In this document: positions 1-8,073 of the stretch, in pieces
Layout: each line of letters begins with the position of its first letter
Numbering within the stretch: the stretch's first letter is position 1
Assembly: GCF_001950325.1 (NCBI RefSeq)
Contig: NZ_BDJL01000003.1
Coordinates: 24,193-88,192 of the forward strand
Length of the DNA: 64,000 bases
DNA from: Carboxydothermus islandicus
GTDB lineage: Bacteria; Bacillota; Z-2901; Carboxydothermales; Carboxydothermaceae
Reading direction: 5' to 3'
Program-made: the position numbers and the translations under genes
The notes under the pieces: model-generated
What the model was told of the DNA's origin: nothing
Database searches by the model: none
What the model saw: only the letters and a program-made list of their open reading frames with translations

Positions 1-173
1 GCTATCCCTTCTGCCCAGTATAAAAAATAAAACGAAAAAGGCAGCATCAAAACCAGGCTTAAGATTAAATAGACAATCTTCTTTAAAATCATCCCGGCCA
101 AAAGCAGCGCTGCCCCCACTAAAACCAGGGGCCAGCCAAAGATAGCCGCCATTAAGCTTGAAAAGATGTCCAT
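1..173 (-). CDS. Small membrane protein, partial (runs off the left edge)
   Basis: The first 57 codons of a gene that continues beyond the left edge. It is a close paralogue of the complete 107-residue membrane protein encoded at 4698-5021: the DNA aligns without gaps at an offset of 4848 bases. Only four residues differ over the visible part (L3I, P9A, M23L, F42L). It starts MDIFSSLMAAIFGWPL and contains two hydrophobic segments. The start codon at 171-173 follows a GGTGG/GGGAG-like ribosome binding site on the minus strand. The function is unknown; the paralogue sits behind an ABC permease gene, and so does this copy, although that permease is reduced to a remnant (269-381). Confidence 0.75.
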   Translation of the reverse strand, partial: MDIFSSLMAAIFGWPLVLVGAALLLAGMILKKIVYLILSLVLMLPFSFYFLYWAEGI

Positions 174-268
174 CTCCCCACCACTTAAAAAAAATTTTGT
201 CGGCAGGAGCCGACACAACGTACGTATAACTGTGGCCGGTAGTCAGTCGTTTTACGACTTACCACCAT

Positions 269-381
269 TTACTCCACCTGCTCTTTTAATATTTCCCCCG
301 GAGGGATAGACGCAATTTTGCGCTGGTTTAAGAATTTGGCAAAAAGTCAGGTGAGTAAAAACACGCCAAACACCAGCCCCC
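269..381 (-). pseudogene. Remnant of an FtsX-type ABC permease (C-terminus only)
   Basis: The minus strand encodes about 37 residues matching the extreme C-terminus of the permease at 5117-7315, ending in the same KEQVE and stop (269-271). Compared with the intact gene, a Trp codon (TGG, in the stretch LLTWLFAKF) is TGA at 347-349, so there is an in-frame stop. Homology stops abruptly near 381. Upstream of that point no permease sequence can be recognised, so this is a truncated, decayed copy left by a duplication or a deletion. Confidence 0.8.
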
Positions 382-389
382 AATGGTTC

Positions 390-625
390 TATTAAAACTT
401 ATCTTAGCTTTTACTTCGATAATTTTGCTGTATATGTTTCCAATGGTTCAAACCCCATCATGGAAGCCTTAAAAAATAAGGCTTCCAGGGTGCGGAAATC
501 TCAAAATCGTCGTCCTCCGATACTGCAAAAATACACGGGCAGCGACGACTTTTTATCCTTTTACCCTTATTATTCGCTCCAAAATCCCTTCACCATCTTT
601 TCCTATGGATAATTTTTTCTTCGGC
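390..625. other. Gene-free stretch with a perfect hairpin
   Basis: No gene is supported here. It holds an 11-bp perfect inverted repeat at 461-487 (TGGAAGCCTTA, five-base loop), without a clear U-tract on the minus strand, and a weaker GTCGTC/GACGAC pair near 508-549. A 10-base direct repeat, CCAATGGTTC, lies at 380-389 and 440-449, starting where homology to the intact permease ends. One or more of these may end transcription of the gene at 626-1696. Confidence 0.4.
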
Positions 626-1696
626 TTAATTCAACGAAATCACCAGGGCATTTGACAAAAGCCTCCCGGGTTTGGTTAGGTACTTGCCGTTTACATAAAG
701 GCCGCTGGAAGCTCCCCCATCAAGATTCATGGCATAATAAGCTCCCAGTTTTTGCATTATTATGGCCCATTCTTTTATAGTTGCACTATTAACTGTTACC
801 AGTAAAAGTTTCTTATTTTTGGTTACACCTATACCGCTTCTGGCAAAGGAACCATCTTTGATTTTATAATGGGTAAAATTTTCTTTAACCGGGTCGGCAA
901 TTATTTTTCCTTCTTTCACTAAATAAGGTCCTGCTTCCAATATGGCACTTGCTTTGCTCCAAAGAACGTTCTCGGGGTTTTCCGGCTCTATCTTTAGAGT
1001 TACGTTACTGTTTACTAAATTCTCCGGAGGGCATAAATCGCCGGTATTTAAGACAAATCCTTGTGGGGGAATAGAAGTTTTACCGTAAACAATTTTAATA
1101 ACCTTTTGCTTTTCAACGACAATATTATATCCATCAGAATACAAAACTTCTTTTCCTCCTTCCGGGGTAAACAATGTATATCCCCGCCAGCCGGGTATAC
1201 GTACCGGATTCAAAGTATGGACCGGGTAAATATACGGTAGCTCCGTCCCTTCTTCATCATAAGTTGAAAAAATCACACTTATATCCCATTTTACGTATCC
1301 AAATATTACTTCATTACCAGGCAAAATACCTACCGAACAGCGTTCTCCATTACCTTTTCTAATTAATCGACCGTCAATCATTAAATTTCCGTAGGGTTCT
1401 TTATAAACATCATAAGCAGAAAAGAAGGTGCCATTTATACCAATAACTCCTTTTTTTCTTTTAACCATCGACTCCAGGCTTTCAACCTGACCAATTTGGT
1501 TTTTGGCCAATACCGTTTGCATTTTTAGTTTTTTCGTGTTTAAATCGACTATCACACCTTTAACGGTAAAATTTTTGTTATCAATTTTAAGTTTCTTTTC
1601 AAATACCTGATAACTATTCGCTCCTAAAGCTAACTGGGAAAGTAAAACAATGTTTAATATTAAAATTGCCACAACCGCTATTTTTCTTGTCACCAT
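626..1696 (-). CDS. Exported phosphodiester glycosidase family protein (NAGPA-like domain)
   Basis: A 356-residue protein with an N-terminal signal or anchor segment (residues ~5-25, after MVTRK). The rest fits the phosphodiester glycosidase (NAGPA/DUF2233) fold: the GINGTFFS segment near residue 87 and the C-terminal NLDGGASSGLYVNGKYL motif are hallmarks of this family. Characterised members remove sugar phosphodiester caps, and bacterial ones are linked to exopolysaccharide or cell-wall metabolism. The substrate cannot be told here. The start has a good GGAGG site eight bases upstream. It is separated by ~100 bases from the TPR gene upstream, so it may have its own promoter, but no convincing one was seen. 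The fold assignment is firm, the reaction is inferred. Confidence 0.8.
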   Translation of the reverse strand: MVTRKIAVVAILILNIVLLSQLALGANSYQVFEKKLKIDNKNFTVKGVIVDLNTKKLKMQTVLAKNQIGQVESLESMVKRKKGVIGINGTFFSAYDVYKEPYGNLMIDGRLIRKGNGERCSVGILPGNEVIFGYVKWDISVIFSTYDEEGTELPYIYPVHTLNPVRIPGWRGYTLFTPEGGKEVLYSDGYNIVVEKQKVIKIVYGKTSIPPQGFVLNTGDLCPPENLVNSNVTLKIEPENPENVLWSKASAILEAGPYLVKEGKIIADPVKENFTHYKIKDGSFARSGIGVTKNKKLLLVTVNSATIKEWAIIMQKLGAYYAMNLDGGASSGLYVNGKYLTKPGRLLSNALVISLN

Positions 1697-1799
1697 TTTA
1701 GACCTCCAGCTCCGTTCGTAATTTGTCAGTTAAAATTCTGCACACCTTGAAAATCAAGCACTTTTCTTTATTACTGTGGGCAAATTGTCCCTACACCGT

Positions 1800-3674
1800 T
1801 TATTTTAGCATTAGTATCAAAGGCTCCCGTAATTCCACCGGGATAACTGCAACTTTTTCCTTCCGTCCGGAAACCGTAGCTCTGCCGATAAACACCAGAG
1901 CTTTTGCCCAAAGTTTGCCCACGGTGGAAGTCGGCTCTTCTTTAGCCCAGTAATAACTATCATCTTTAGGCGAACCAAACTTCCGGGAAACTGCCGTAAG
2001 TTTGCCCCAGCCTCCGTTATTTAAAAGATATTTTAAAAGTTCCTTTTCTTTTTCCGATAAGTTATTTATTACCCTTTGCAAATTTTGGTGACTTGTCAGA
2101 AAAGTAGCTATTTGCTGTTCCCGGTCTTTACGATAGCGGGCAGGCGGTAAGTTATAATGCTGGGAAATAAAGTCAATCCAGTAGACCGGCATATTTTTTA
2201 GGCCCCGGGAAATCGTTGGATTTAAAGTTATAGCCTTTTCTTCAATCTCTTTCCGCAGTTCTTTTTCATAGTGAAAAACCCCTTTAGAAAACAAGGCTTC
2301 TCTTAGATAAATAACTATTTCTAAATGTTTGATCTTTTCCTGTAATTCCTGATTCTGCACATTTAATCTTTTAAGTTTTTGTAAATACCTTTTAGCCCGG
2401 GCCACATCCCCAATTTCCAGTAAAAGCAGCGTAAAGAAATAAAGAAACAGGGGATTATCGGGAACAAATTTTTCAATATACTCAAAAAAGTTTAAAGCTT
2501 TATCGTATTCTTTTTTATCGCGATAGAATTCAGCCAGATATATTGCGGCTAAAGGATAAAAAGTTCCCTTTTCCCAAAGGTCTTCAAGAATTTTAAGACC
2601 TTCTTCCAATTTCCCATGCTTGCGCAGTTTCAGCGCCTTAAAGACTATTTCATTTAAGTCTTCGCGGTCGATTAAAATAATGTCCGTCCTCCGAAGTTTG
2701 GTTGGGATTTCTTGATTGTTAAAAACTATGGGAATCGTGTCCTCCTCGCCAAACACCCCTTTTTCTTTTAAGGCAAATGCCGCGGCAGTTTTAACTTCCA
2801 TGGAATAAAGGGAGGATTTTAAAACCGTTTTAGCAAGCTCTTCACCCCACTCCCCGCCGTAGCGGACAAAATCTTCCATGCTTTTTTGCGCTAAATATTT
2901 GTTTAACCTTTCAATAATTACTAACAATAAGAAAGCCTTTACCGTCCCAAGTTGCAGGATTTGTTTTAAATAATCAACATCTTCCTGGGCTTTTTTCAGC
3001 ATTTCCTCCATTTCCGCCAGAATACTTAACTGATACTCTATTTTAAATGGGGGAATTTCTTTTTTCTCTATCAACCGGGATACTTTCGCCAGCCCCGCAA
3101 AAAACTCGGAATGCCCTTTAATACTTTCCCAGATTTTCGCCGCTTCCCCATATTTCCCAAGATTAAAACAAGCCGCCGCCCCCAGATAATGGCTTTCCCA
3201 TTTAACATGCCAGTTCTGCCATTTTTTATAAAGCTCGTAAACTTTGCGGTGGTCCATGAGGCTGCCGGCAGCTTCCAAAACCAAAGCGGTATATTCCAAT
3301 ACCGCCTGGGGAGCAGGCTGAGGATAAAAGACTATTAACTCCCGATCGAAGGTTTTTTCAGCCTCCTGTAAATGCCTGCGGGCTAAGAATTCATTACCCA
3401 TAGATGACTGGATTAAGGAAGCCAGGGCAAAAGTAAAAGTATTTGGAGTATACTTAAAGATGTTATTTTTATTTTTAAGAAGTGGTTCTAAAATTTTATA
3501 AGCCTTGAAAGAGTTTTTAGTTGCATAGTAAACATAAGCAAGGTTATTGCGAACCCAAACATTGTCATCTACTTTAAGAGCTTTTTCAAAATACCCCTGG
3601 GCTTCTAAAATATTACCTTTTTTTAATGAAGAAATACCCTGATCCATAAATTTTTCAAAGTTACGATTGGTCAT
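1800..3674 (-). CDS. Tetratricopeptide-repeat protein with C-terminal winged-helix-like region
   Basis: About 624 residues. The N-terminus has TPR units (for example GNILEAQGYFEKALKVDD) and a second cluster lies around residues 350-450 (KLEEGLKILEDLWEKG, YDKALNFFEYIEKFVPDNP). The last ~110 residues, starting near LSEKEKELLKYLL, look like a small winged-helix-type domain rather than TPR; that is an inference from pattern only. No signal peptide or membrane span, so probably a cytoplasmic scaffold or regulator. The start is placed at the ATG at 3672-3674: GAGG lies nine bases upstream of it, whereas it abuts the earlier in-frame ATG at 3681. The partner proteins are unknown. It is divergent from the mntA/hepT pair. 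Confidence 0.75.
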   Translation of the reverse strand: MTNRNFEKFMDQGISSLKKGNILEAQGYFEKALKVDDNVWVRNNLAYVYYATKNSFKAYKILEPLLKNKNNIFKYTPNTFTFALASLIQSSMGNEFLARRHLQEAEKTFDRELIVFYPQPAPQAVLEYTALVLEAAGSLMDHRKVYELYKKWQNWHVKWESHYLGAAACFNLGKYGEAAKIWESIKGHSEFFAGLAKVSRLIEKKEIPPFKIEYQLSILAEMEEMLKKAQEDVDYLKQILQLGTVKAFLLLVIIERLNKYLAQKSMEDFVRYGGEWGEELAKTVLKSSLYSMEVKTAAAFALKEKGVFGEEDTIPIVFNNQEIPTKLRRTDIILIDREDLNEIVFKALKLRKHGKLEEGLKILEDLWEKGTFYPLAAIYLAEFYRDKKEYDKALNFFEYIEKFVPDNPLFLYFFTLLLLEIGDVARAKRYLQKLKRLNVQNQELQEKIKHLEIVIYLREALFSKGVFHYEKELRKEIEEKAITLNPTISRGLKNMPVYWIDFISQHYNLPPARYRKDREQQIATFLTSHQNLQRVINNLSEKEKELLKYLLNNGGWGKLTAVSRKFGSPKDDSYYWAKEEPTSTVGKLWAKALVFIGRATVSGRKEKVAVIPVELREPLILMLK

Positions 3675-3757
3675 TGAACCCATCCTCTTCTTTAATTTTT
3701 ATCTCCGGAAAACTAAAACCTTCAAACCTTCCTGCTGGTAATTTTTACTAAAGATTG

Positions 3758-3787
3758 TTGACTTAATTTGCAATTTAACATTAGAAT
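3758..3787 (+). promoter_or_regulatory. Sigma-A type promoter for mntA-hepT
   Basis: TTGACT (3758-3763) and TAGAAT (3782-3787) are separated by 18 bases, about 30 bases before the TTG start of the nucleotidyltransferase gene. Confidence 0.55.
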
Positions 3788-3815
3788 AAAAACAAAGCAA
3801 AAGGAGATGGTTTTA

Positions 3816-4247
3816 TTGCCGGAACTTATAAAATTAAATATTCAAGATTTACTCGATAAAATCCTGCCGGTTTTAAAAACCTACCCTCAAATTGAAGCAG
3901 CTTATCTATTTGGCTCAGCCCTTGACCGGGTCCGGCCGGATAGTGATATTGATATTGCTTTACTTTTATCTCCCGATATAGATGTGGAAGATCTGGAAAG
4001 CTGGACTTTAGCCGAAAAAATTGGTCTACATTTAACTCGTTTAGTTGGGCGAAGCTTTGATATATCTCTTTTAAATACTAAAGATTATATATTTGCCATG
4101 AATGTCTTAACAAGTGGTAAGCTTATATATGTTAAAAACAATGATCTTTTGGGGGATTTTATCGAAAAGGTAAGTTTGCGTCACCGCATGTGGTACAATT
4201 ACTACAAACAGGCTCTTCTGGAGGTTGTCAAAAATGACCGCAAATAA
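3816..4247 (+). CDS. mntA: MntA-type nucleotidyltransferase antitoxin
   Basis: A 143-residue minimal nucleotidyltransferase. The motif YLFGSALDRVRPDSDIDIAL carries the GS and the paired Asp residues (DID) of the MNT active site. In characterised MntA/HepT (type VII) systems the antitoxin adds AMP groups to the tyrosine of the HEPN toxin and so silences it. The start is TTG at 3816, eight bases after AAGGAG; the upstream in-frame ATG at 3807 overlaps the ribosome site and is unlikely. It overlaps the downstream hepT by 14 bases, as usual for such pairs. The pair is on the plus strand, opposite to nearly all neighbours, which fits an independently acquired module. Confidence 0.85.
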   Translation: MPELIKLNIQDLLDKILPVLKTYPQIEAAYLFGSALDRVRPDSDIDIALLLSPDIDVEDLESWTLAEKIGLHLTRLVGRSFDISLLNTKDYIFAMNVLTSGKLIYVKNNDLLGDFIEKVSLRHRMWYNYYKQALLEVVKNDRK

Positions 4248-4671
4248 ATATATCGATAGGGATAGAATTTTAAGAAAAATTGCTTATATCAAGGAAGAAG
4301 TTACTCCATTAAATGAACTTTTGCAGAATAAAACTTTTTCCGAAATATTAAAAGATAAATGGCAAATAAAAGGTATAAAATACTCATTGCAGACATCCAT
4401 TGAAGCAATGATCGATATAGCCTTTCATATAAGTTCAAAAGCTTTCAATAAAGCACCCGTTGATGGACGCGATGCTTTTACCATCTTAGCTCAAAACGGG
4501 GTACTAAAAGAGGAAAATCTTTTAACTTATTTAAAAATGATAGCTTTTAGAAATAAAATTGTCCACGGTTATCAAAGTATCGAAGATGAAAAAATTTTGG
4601 AAATTGCTAAAAATAATATTTCTGATTTCAATAATTTCATTAATGAAATATTAACTTTTATTAATGAATGA
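4234..4671 (+). CDS. hepT: HepT-like HEPN ribonuclease toxin
   Basis: A 145-residue DUF86/HEPN protein, partner of the nucleotidyltransferase just upstream. The catalytic Rx4HxY motif is present as RNKIVHGY near residue 110; the Arg and His form the RNase site and the Tyr is the residue that MntA adenylylates in studied systems. ATG at 4234 is chosen because GGAGG (4220-4224) lies nine bases upstream; an in-frame TTG at 4225 touches that site. All key residues are intact, so the toxin looks functional. A role in phage defence or plasmid stability is known for relatives and is only inferred here. Confidence 0.85.
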   Translation: MTANKYIDRDRILRKIAYIKEEVTPLNELLQNKTFSEILKDKWQIKGIKYSLQTSIEAMIDIAFHISSKAFNKAPVDGRDAFTILAQNGVLKEENLLTYLKMIAFRNKIVHGYQSIEDEKILEIAKNNISDFNNFINEILTFINE

Positions 4672-4675
4672 AAAT

Positions 4676-4693
4676 CCCGGGGTTTCCCCCGGG
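4676..4693. terminator. Hairpin terminator between hepT and the convergent membrane-protein gene
   Basis: CCCGGGG and CCCCGGG form a 7-bp GC stem with a four-base loop, followed by TTATTTATTT on the plus strand and by ATTTTCATTC on the minus strand. It lies between the two convergent stop codons. Confidence 0.75.
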
Positions 4694-4697
4694 TTAT

Positions 4698-5021
4698 TTA
4701 TTTAGGCTGGGTTAACACCAAATAAGCTATATAAGCTAAAATTCCGTATACTCCCAGAAAAAAGAGTGTCGAGAGAATCTTTTGGCCCAGTTTAAATAAA
4801 ACGAGACCACCCAGCAAGAAAAGTAGGATCCCACCGCCGTAAAGCTTTGCTATCCCTTCTGCCCAGTATAAAAAATAAAACGAAAAAGGCAGCATAAAAA
4901 CCAGACTTAAGATTAAATAAACAATCTTCTTTAAAATCATCCCGGCCAAAAGCATCGCTGCCCCCACTAAAACCAGGGGCCAGCCAAAGATAGCCGGCAT
5001 TAAGCTTGAAAAAAGGTCCAT
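4698..5021 (-). CDS. Small multi-pass membrane protein of unknown function
   Basis: A 107-residue protein made almost entirely of hydrophobic stretches (roughly residues 12-28, 33-52, 60-78, 83-103), so about four membrane spans with short loops. No known motif was recognised. It follows the ABC permease gene by ~95 bases on the same strand, and a second copy with the same arrangement lies at the left edge of the window. That conserved pairing suggests a role alongside this type of ABC exporter, but this is inference. The start at 5019-5021 has a GGTGGTGGGAAG ribosome site. Confidence 0.7.
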   Translation of the reverse strand: MDLFSSLMPAIFGWPLVLVGAAMLLAGMILKKIVYLILSLVFMLPFSFYFLYWAEGIAKLYGGGILLFLLGGLVLFKLGQKILSTLFFLGVYGILAYIAYLVLTQPK

Positions 5022-5229
5022 CTTCCCACCACCTAAAGAAAAATTTTGTCGGCGGGAGCCGACACAACGTACGTATAACTGTGCCGATAGTCTGTCGTTT
5101 TACGACTTTCCACCATTTATTCCACCTGCTCTTTTAAGATTTCCCCAGGGGGAATGGTGGCGATTTTCCGCTGGTTTAAGAATTTGGCAAAAAGCCAGGT
5201 CAAAAGAAGAACCCCAAACACCAGTCCCC
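4849..5229. repeat. Direct repeat, right copy (partner 1-381)
   Basis: This is the intact copy of the repeat described at 1-381. It includes the 5' part of the 107-residue membrane-protein gene, the spacer hairpins and the last ~37 codons of the permease. Confidence 0.9.
5048..5106. other. Two hairpins in the permease/membrane-protein spacer
   Basis: GTCGGC/GCCGAC (5048-5063, loop GGGA) and GTCGT/ACGAC (5094-5106). The first is followed on the minus strand by AAAATTTTTC and lies just before the ribosome site of the downstream gene, so it may attenuate. Both are also largely present in the left repeat copy. Confidence 0.45.
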
Positions 5230-7315
5230 AGGTTTTAGCAGATACGGTCATGTTAAAGGAAAAGTCGATATCTTTGGTAGCCGCAGCCATTAAGTAATCG
5301 AAAAGCCTGTAAAATAACGGAATCCCCAGGACAAAACCGGCTAAAAACAAAAGGTCGTTACTGCCTAAAATCATAAAATTCACTTCTTTATTACTCCAGC
5401 CAAGAATTTTTAACAAGCTTATAGTGCGCCGGTTCTCCTGGATAATCAGTGAAGTTAAAACAAAGATTACCGCCAGAACAAATAATACTGCCACCAGGCC
5501 CATGATGCTCACCGATATTTCTAAAGGCTTTGCGGTGTTTTCTAAGGCTTTATTTAGATACTGTTTATCAAAGAAAGCAATGAGCTTATCTTCGGGAATA
5601 TTTAATTTTTCGTTACTCCAAATGCCATTATAATAATCAAGCGGGAGGCCTAAAAGCTTATTTAAATCGTTTTGGTAGATAAAAATGGTATTGCCCAAAC
5701 TTAGATCTGCAACGGCCACGATGTCTAAAGTAAGTTTTTTCTTATCTATTGTTTCTAATGTCACCTGCTGCCCGGGCTCAAGGCCTGCCTTATCTGCTAA
5801 GGGTTTGGAGACCACAATCCCGTTCCCTCCAAGCTTGACTATCCCGCCTTTATCTTTAACTTCGACCATCTTGGAACCCGGCTTAATGCCGTAAATTTGG
5901 GTATTTATTTTGGTGCCGGATATTTTTGCTGGAACCACTGTAAAAAGTTCGACTCTACCACTAAGCTCATCCAGCGGGGAAGTCACTAAATACTGGTACT
6001 GAAATTTGAAAACTTCTGAAAAACTTTCCGTCATAAGCTTTCCGATCGAATCTTTTGCAGCCAGACCGTAAGTTAAAAGAAAGGTAGCAAAGGCAATTCC
6101 CACGACTAAAATTATCCCCCGCGCTGCATTGATCGCTCCCTGTTTTAGAGCCATTCGGGTAAGGAAATTGGTCTCCTCGCCAATTTTCAGGAGGGGCTTT
6201 TTAAAGCGGCCTTTTTCCAGGCCTTTGATTAGCTCTAAGACCGGACGGTTCATCATCCCCCTGAGGGCAAGGTAAGTCACCGGGAAAATAAACACTGCCG
6301 GCAGCAAAAGTCCGGTAATTATTACCTGAGGTAGAAATTTAAAGCTTATTATGGGGATATTAAAATACGCGGCATAAAACTGGGCTAAAGGGATGGCCAG
6401 GCCTATCCCGGCAGCACACCCCAGAACAGCCCCAAACAACCAGAGGTAAAAGGGAAAGCCCAAAAGCGCCCGGAGCACCTCCCCGGAGGTATAACCCAGG
6501 GCAAAAAGGGCTCCGATTTCCTGCTGCATGTTACCGATTTGCCGCCGTAAAACCGTAAAGAGAAGAACCGAAGCCACGACTAAAAGAAGGGTTGGAAACT
6601 GGGTAGCCATGATTTTGGCCCCTTTGAGTTTGGCGTCCACATAATAAACCCGGGGGTTTTCGGTAATCTTCTGCAGCGAGAGGAGAGAAGTATTGGCACT
6701 AAGTTCCGAGACAAACTCATCGGTAATCTTACCCCGCACCATGTAGTAGTGGTACGGCATCGGCCCTAAAGCTTTTACTTCTTCTGCGGGCAAAACCGCA
6801 ATGCCAAACTCGTTGGGGTCGTTTAAAAGGTCGGAATCGTTTTTAATAATGTAAATATAATCGGGCAGAGCCAAGCTTCCAGCAATTCTATATTTCTTTC
6901 CACCAAAAGTTATGGTATCACCTATTTTTAACCCATTAGCCTTTAAAAATAACGGATCAATATAAATCACATCTCCCGCTTCTTCCCGGGATAAATAAGG
7001 CAGGTTAACCTTCTGGCTTTTACTAAAAACCCGCAGGGTTTTCCCCTGCCACTCCACATCTTTTTGGAAACGTTCTTCGATTAAAAGATTATACTTTTTC
7101 TCAAAATAACTTACATCCACCGGCTTTAAGGTAGAAAAATGAGCTGATTCCTGATAGTATTTTTCTTTAAAATCATGGTAGTTTTCGGTGATATTTTCCA
7201 TGGACAGCTGCAAAGACAGGTAAGTCACCACAGCAATAAAAATTAAAAATATCGTCCCCACATACTGGGCTTTATTTTTGCGAATTATCCTCCCAGGAAT
7301 TTTCCCGATTACCAT
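5117..7315 (-). CDS. ABC transporter permease, FtsX/MacB-like
   Basis: A 732-residue integral membrane protein. One span lies near the N-terminus (residues ~20-38), followed by an extracytoplasmic domain of ~190 residues. Then come a block of spans (~240-360), a second soluble region, and a terminal block (~590-715). This is the long FtsX-type layout of exporters that work by mechanotransmission rather than classic substrate translocation. The ATG at 7313-7315 overlaps the stop of the ATPase gene in a TAATG arrangement, with GGGAGG ten bases upstream; an in-frame GTG at 7319-7321 is less likely. The substrate is unknown; relatives export lipoproteins, peptides or antimicrobials. The C-terminal 37 codons recur as a decayed copy at 269-381. 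Confidence 0.85.
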   Translation of the reverse strand: MVIGKIPGRIIRKNKAQYVGTIFLIFIAVVTYLSLQLSMENITENYHDFKEKYYQESAHFSTLKPVDVSYFEKKYNLLIEERFQKDVEWQGKTLRVFSKSQKVNLPYLSREEAGDVIYIDPLFLKANGLKIGDTITFGGKKYRIAGSLALPDYIYIIKNDSDLLNDPNEFGIAVLPAEEVKALGPMPYHYYMVRGKITDEFVSELSANTSLLSLQKITENPRVYYVDAKLKGAKIMATQFPTLLLVVASVLLFTVLRRQIGNMQQEIGALFALGYTSGEVLRALLGFPFYLWLFGAVLGCAAGIGLAIPLAQFYAAYFNIPIISFKFLPQVIITGLLLPAVFIFPVTYLALRGMMNRPVLELIKGLEKGRFKKPLLKIGEETNFLTRMALKQGAINAARGIILVVGIAFATFLLTYGLAAKDSIGKLMTESFSEVFKFQYQYLVTSPLDELSGRVELFTVVPAKISGTKINTQIYGIKPGSKMVEVKDKGGIVKLGGNGIVVSKPLADKAGLEPGQQVTLETIDKKKLTLDIVAVADLSLGNTIFIYQNDLNKLLGLPLDYYNGIWSNEKLNIPEDKLIAFFDKQYLNKALENTAKPLEISVSIMGLVAVLFVLAVIFVLTSLIIQENRRTISLLKILGWSNKEVNFMILGSNDLLFLAGFVLGIPLFYRLFDYLMAAATKDIDFSFNMTVSAKTWGLVFGVLLLTWLFAKFLNQRKIATIPPGEILKEQVE

Positions 7316-8013
7316 TACCACTCGACCTCCCGGGCGGCAATCGGTGCAGGATTTTCGCTAAATCCCGTCACCTGGCCGCTTCTCAAGGTCACCACCCCCT
7401 GACACATTCGGGCAATGGCCTGGTTGTGGGTAATTATCATTACCGTAGCTCCGGTTTCTTTATTGACTTTTTCCAAAAGCTCTAACACTTTTTTGGCGTT
7501 CTGGTAGTCCAGGGCTCCGGTGGGCTCATCGCAGAGAATCAGGGGAGGTCTTTTTATTACCGCCCGGGCAATCGCTACTCTTTGCGCTTCACCCCCGGAC
7601 AGCTCTAAAGGGTATTTGTCTTTATGGTCAAGCATACCGACCAGCTCTAAAACCGTTTTTATGTCGGCTGGGGAAGCAGAAAGGTCCGCCGCCGCCTGGA
7701 CATTTTCGTAGACGGTTAGAGTATTGATGAGGTTGTAGAACTGAAAAACAAAGCCTACCTTCTCTCTCCGGTAGCGGGTAAGTTTTTCCGGAGAATAAGA
7801 GCTGATTTCCTCACCGTCCACCCATATCTTTCCCCCATCGGGCCGGTCAATCCCGCCGATTAAGTTAAATAAAGTGGATTTTCCCGAACCCGACGGCCCT
7901 AAAACAGCGTAAATTTTTCCTTTTTCAAAAGTTAAACTTACGCGATCTAAAGCCCGAATTTCCACTGCCCCGGTTTTGTAAACCTTGGTTAAATCTTCGG
8001 TTTTAATGAACAC
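7315..8013 (-). CDS. ABC transporter ATP-binding protein, LolD/MacB family
   Basis: About 232 residues with a complete nucleotide-binding domain: Walker [11 protein letters not shown]-loop FVFQFYNL, signature [14 protein letters not shown], Walker [13 protein letters not shown] and the switch His in MIITHNQ. EPTGALD is typical of the LolD/MacB branch that pairs with FtsX-like permeases, and the permease gene follows with a TAATG overlap. The start is uncertain: a GTG at 8020-8022 abuts GAGAGGG, while the GTG at 8011-8013 sits nine bases after GGAGAGG and is preferred. Confidence 0.9.
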   Translation of the reverse strand: MFIKTEDLTKVYKTGAVEIRALDRVSLTFEKGKIYAVLGPSGSGKSTLFNLIGGIDRPDGGKIWVDGEEISSYSPEKLTRYRREKVGFVFQFYNLINTLTVYENVQAAADLSASPADIKTVLELVGMLDHKDKYPLELSGGEAQRVAIARAVIKRPPLILCDEPTGALDYQNAKKVLELLEKVNKETGATVMIITHNQAIARMCQGVVTLRSGQVTGFSENPAPIAAREVEW

Positions 8014-8073
8014 ATCTCCCACCCCTCTCCGTCTAATGGCACGCAGAAGTACGCCAACATTACACCCGAACAG

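Larger units (their letters stand above)
1..381. repeat. Direct repeat, left copy (partner 4849-5229)
   Basis: Bases 1-381 match 4849-5229 in the same orientation. The match covers the small membrane-protein gene, the spacer with its hairpins, and the end of the permease gene. It is nearly ungapped apart from one or two bases in the spacer and may extend beyond the left edge. The two copies bracket about 4.5 kb holding a phosphodiester glycosidase-like gene, a TPR gene and a MntA/HepT pair. Confidence 0.9.

Noticed and set aside
4792..5067. 91-codon minus-strand open frame
   Set aside because: Overlaps the small membrane-protein gene in another frame; the hydrophobic frame with a ribosome site is the real one.
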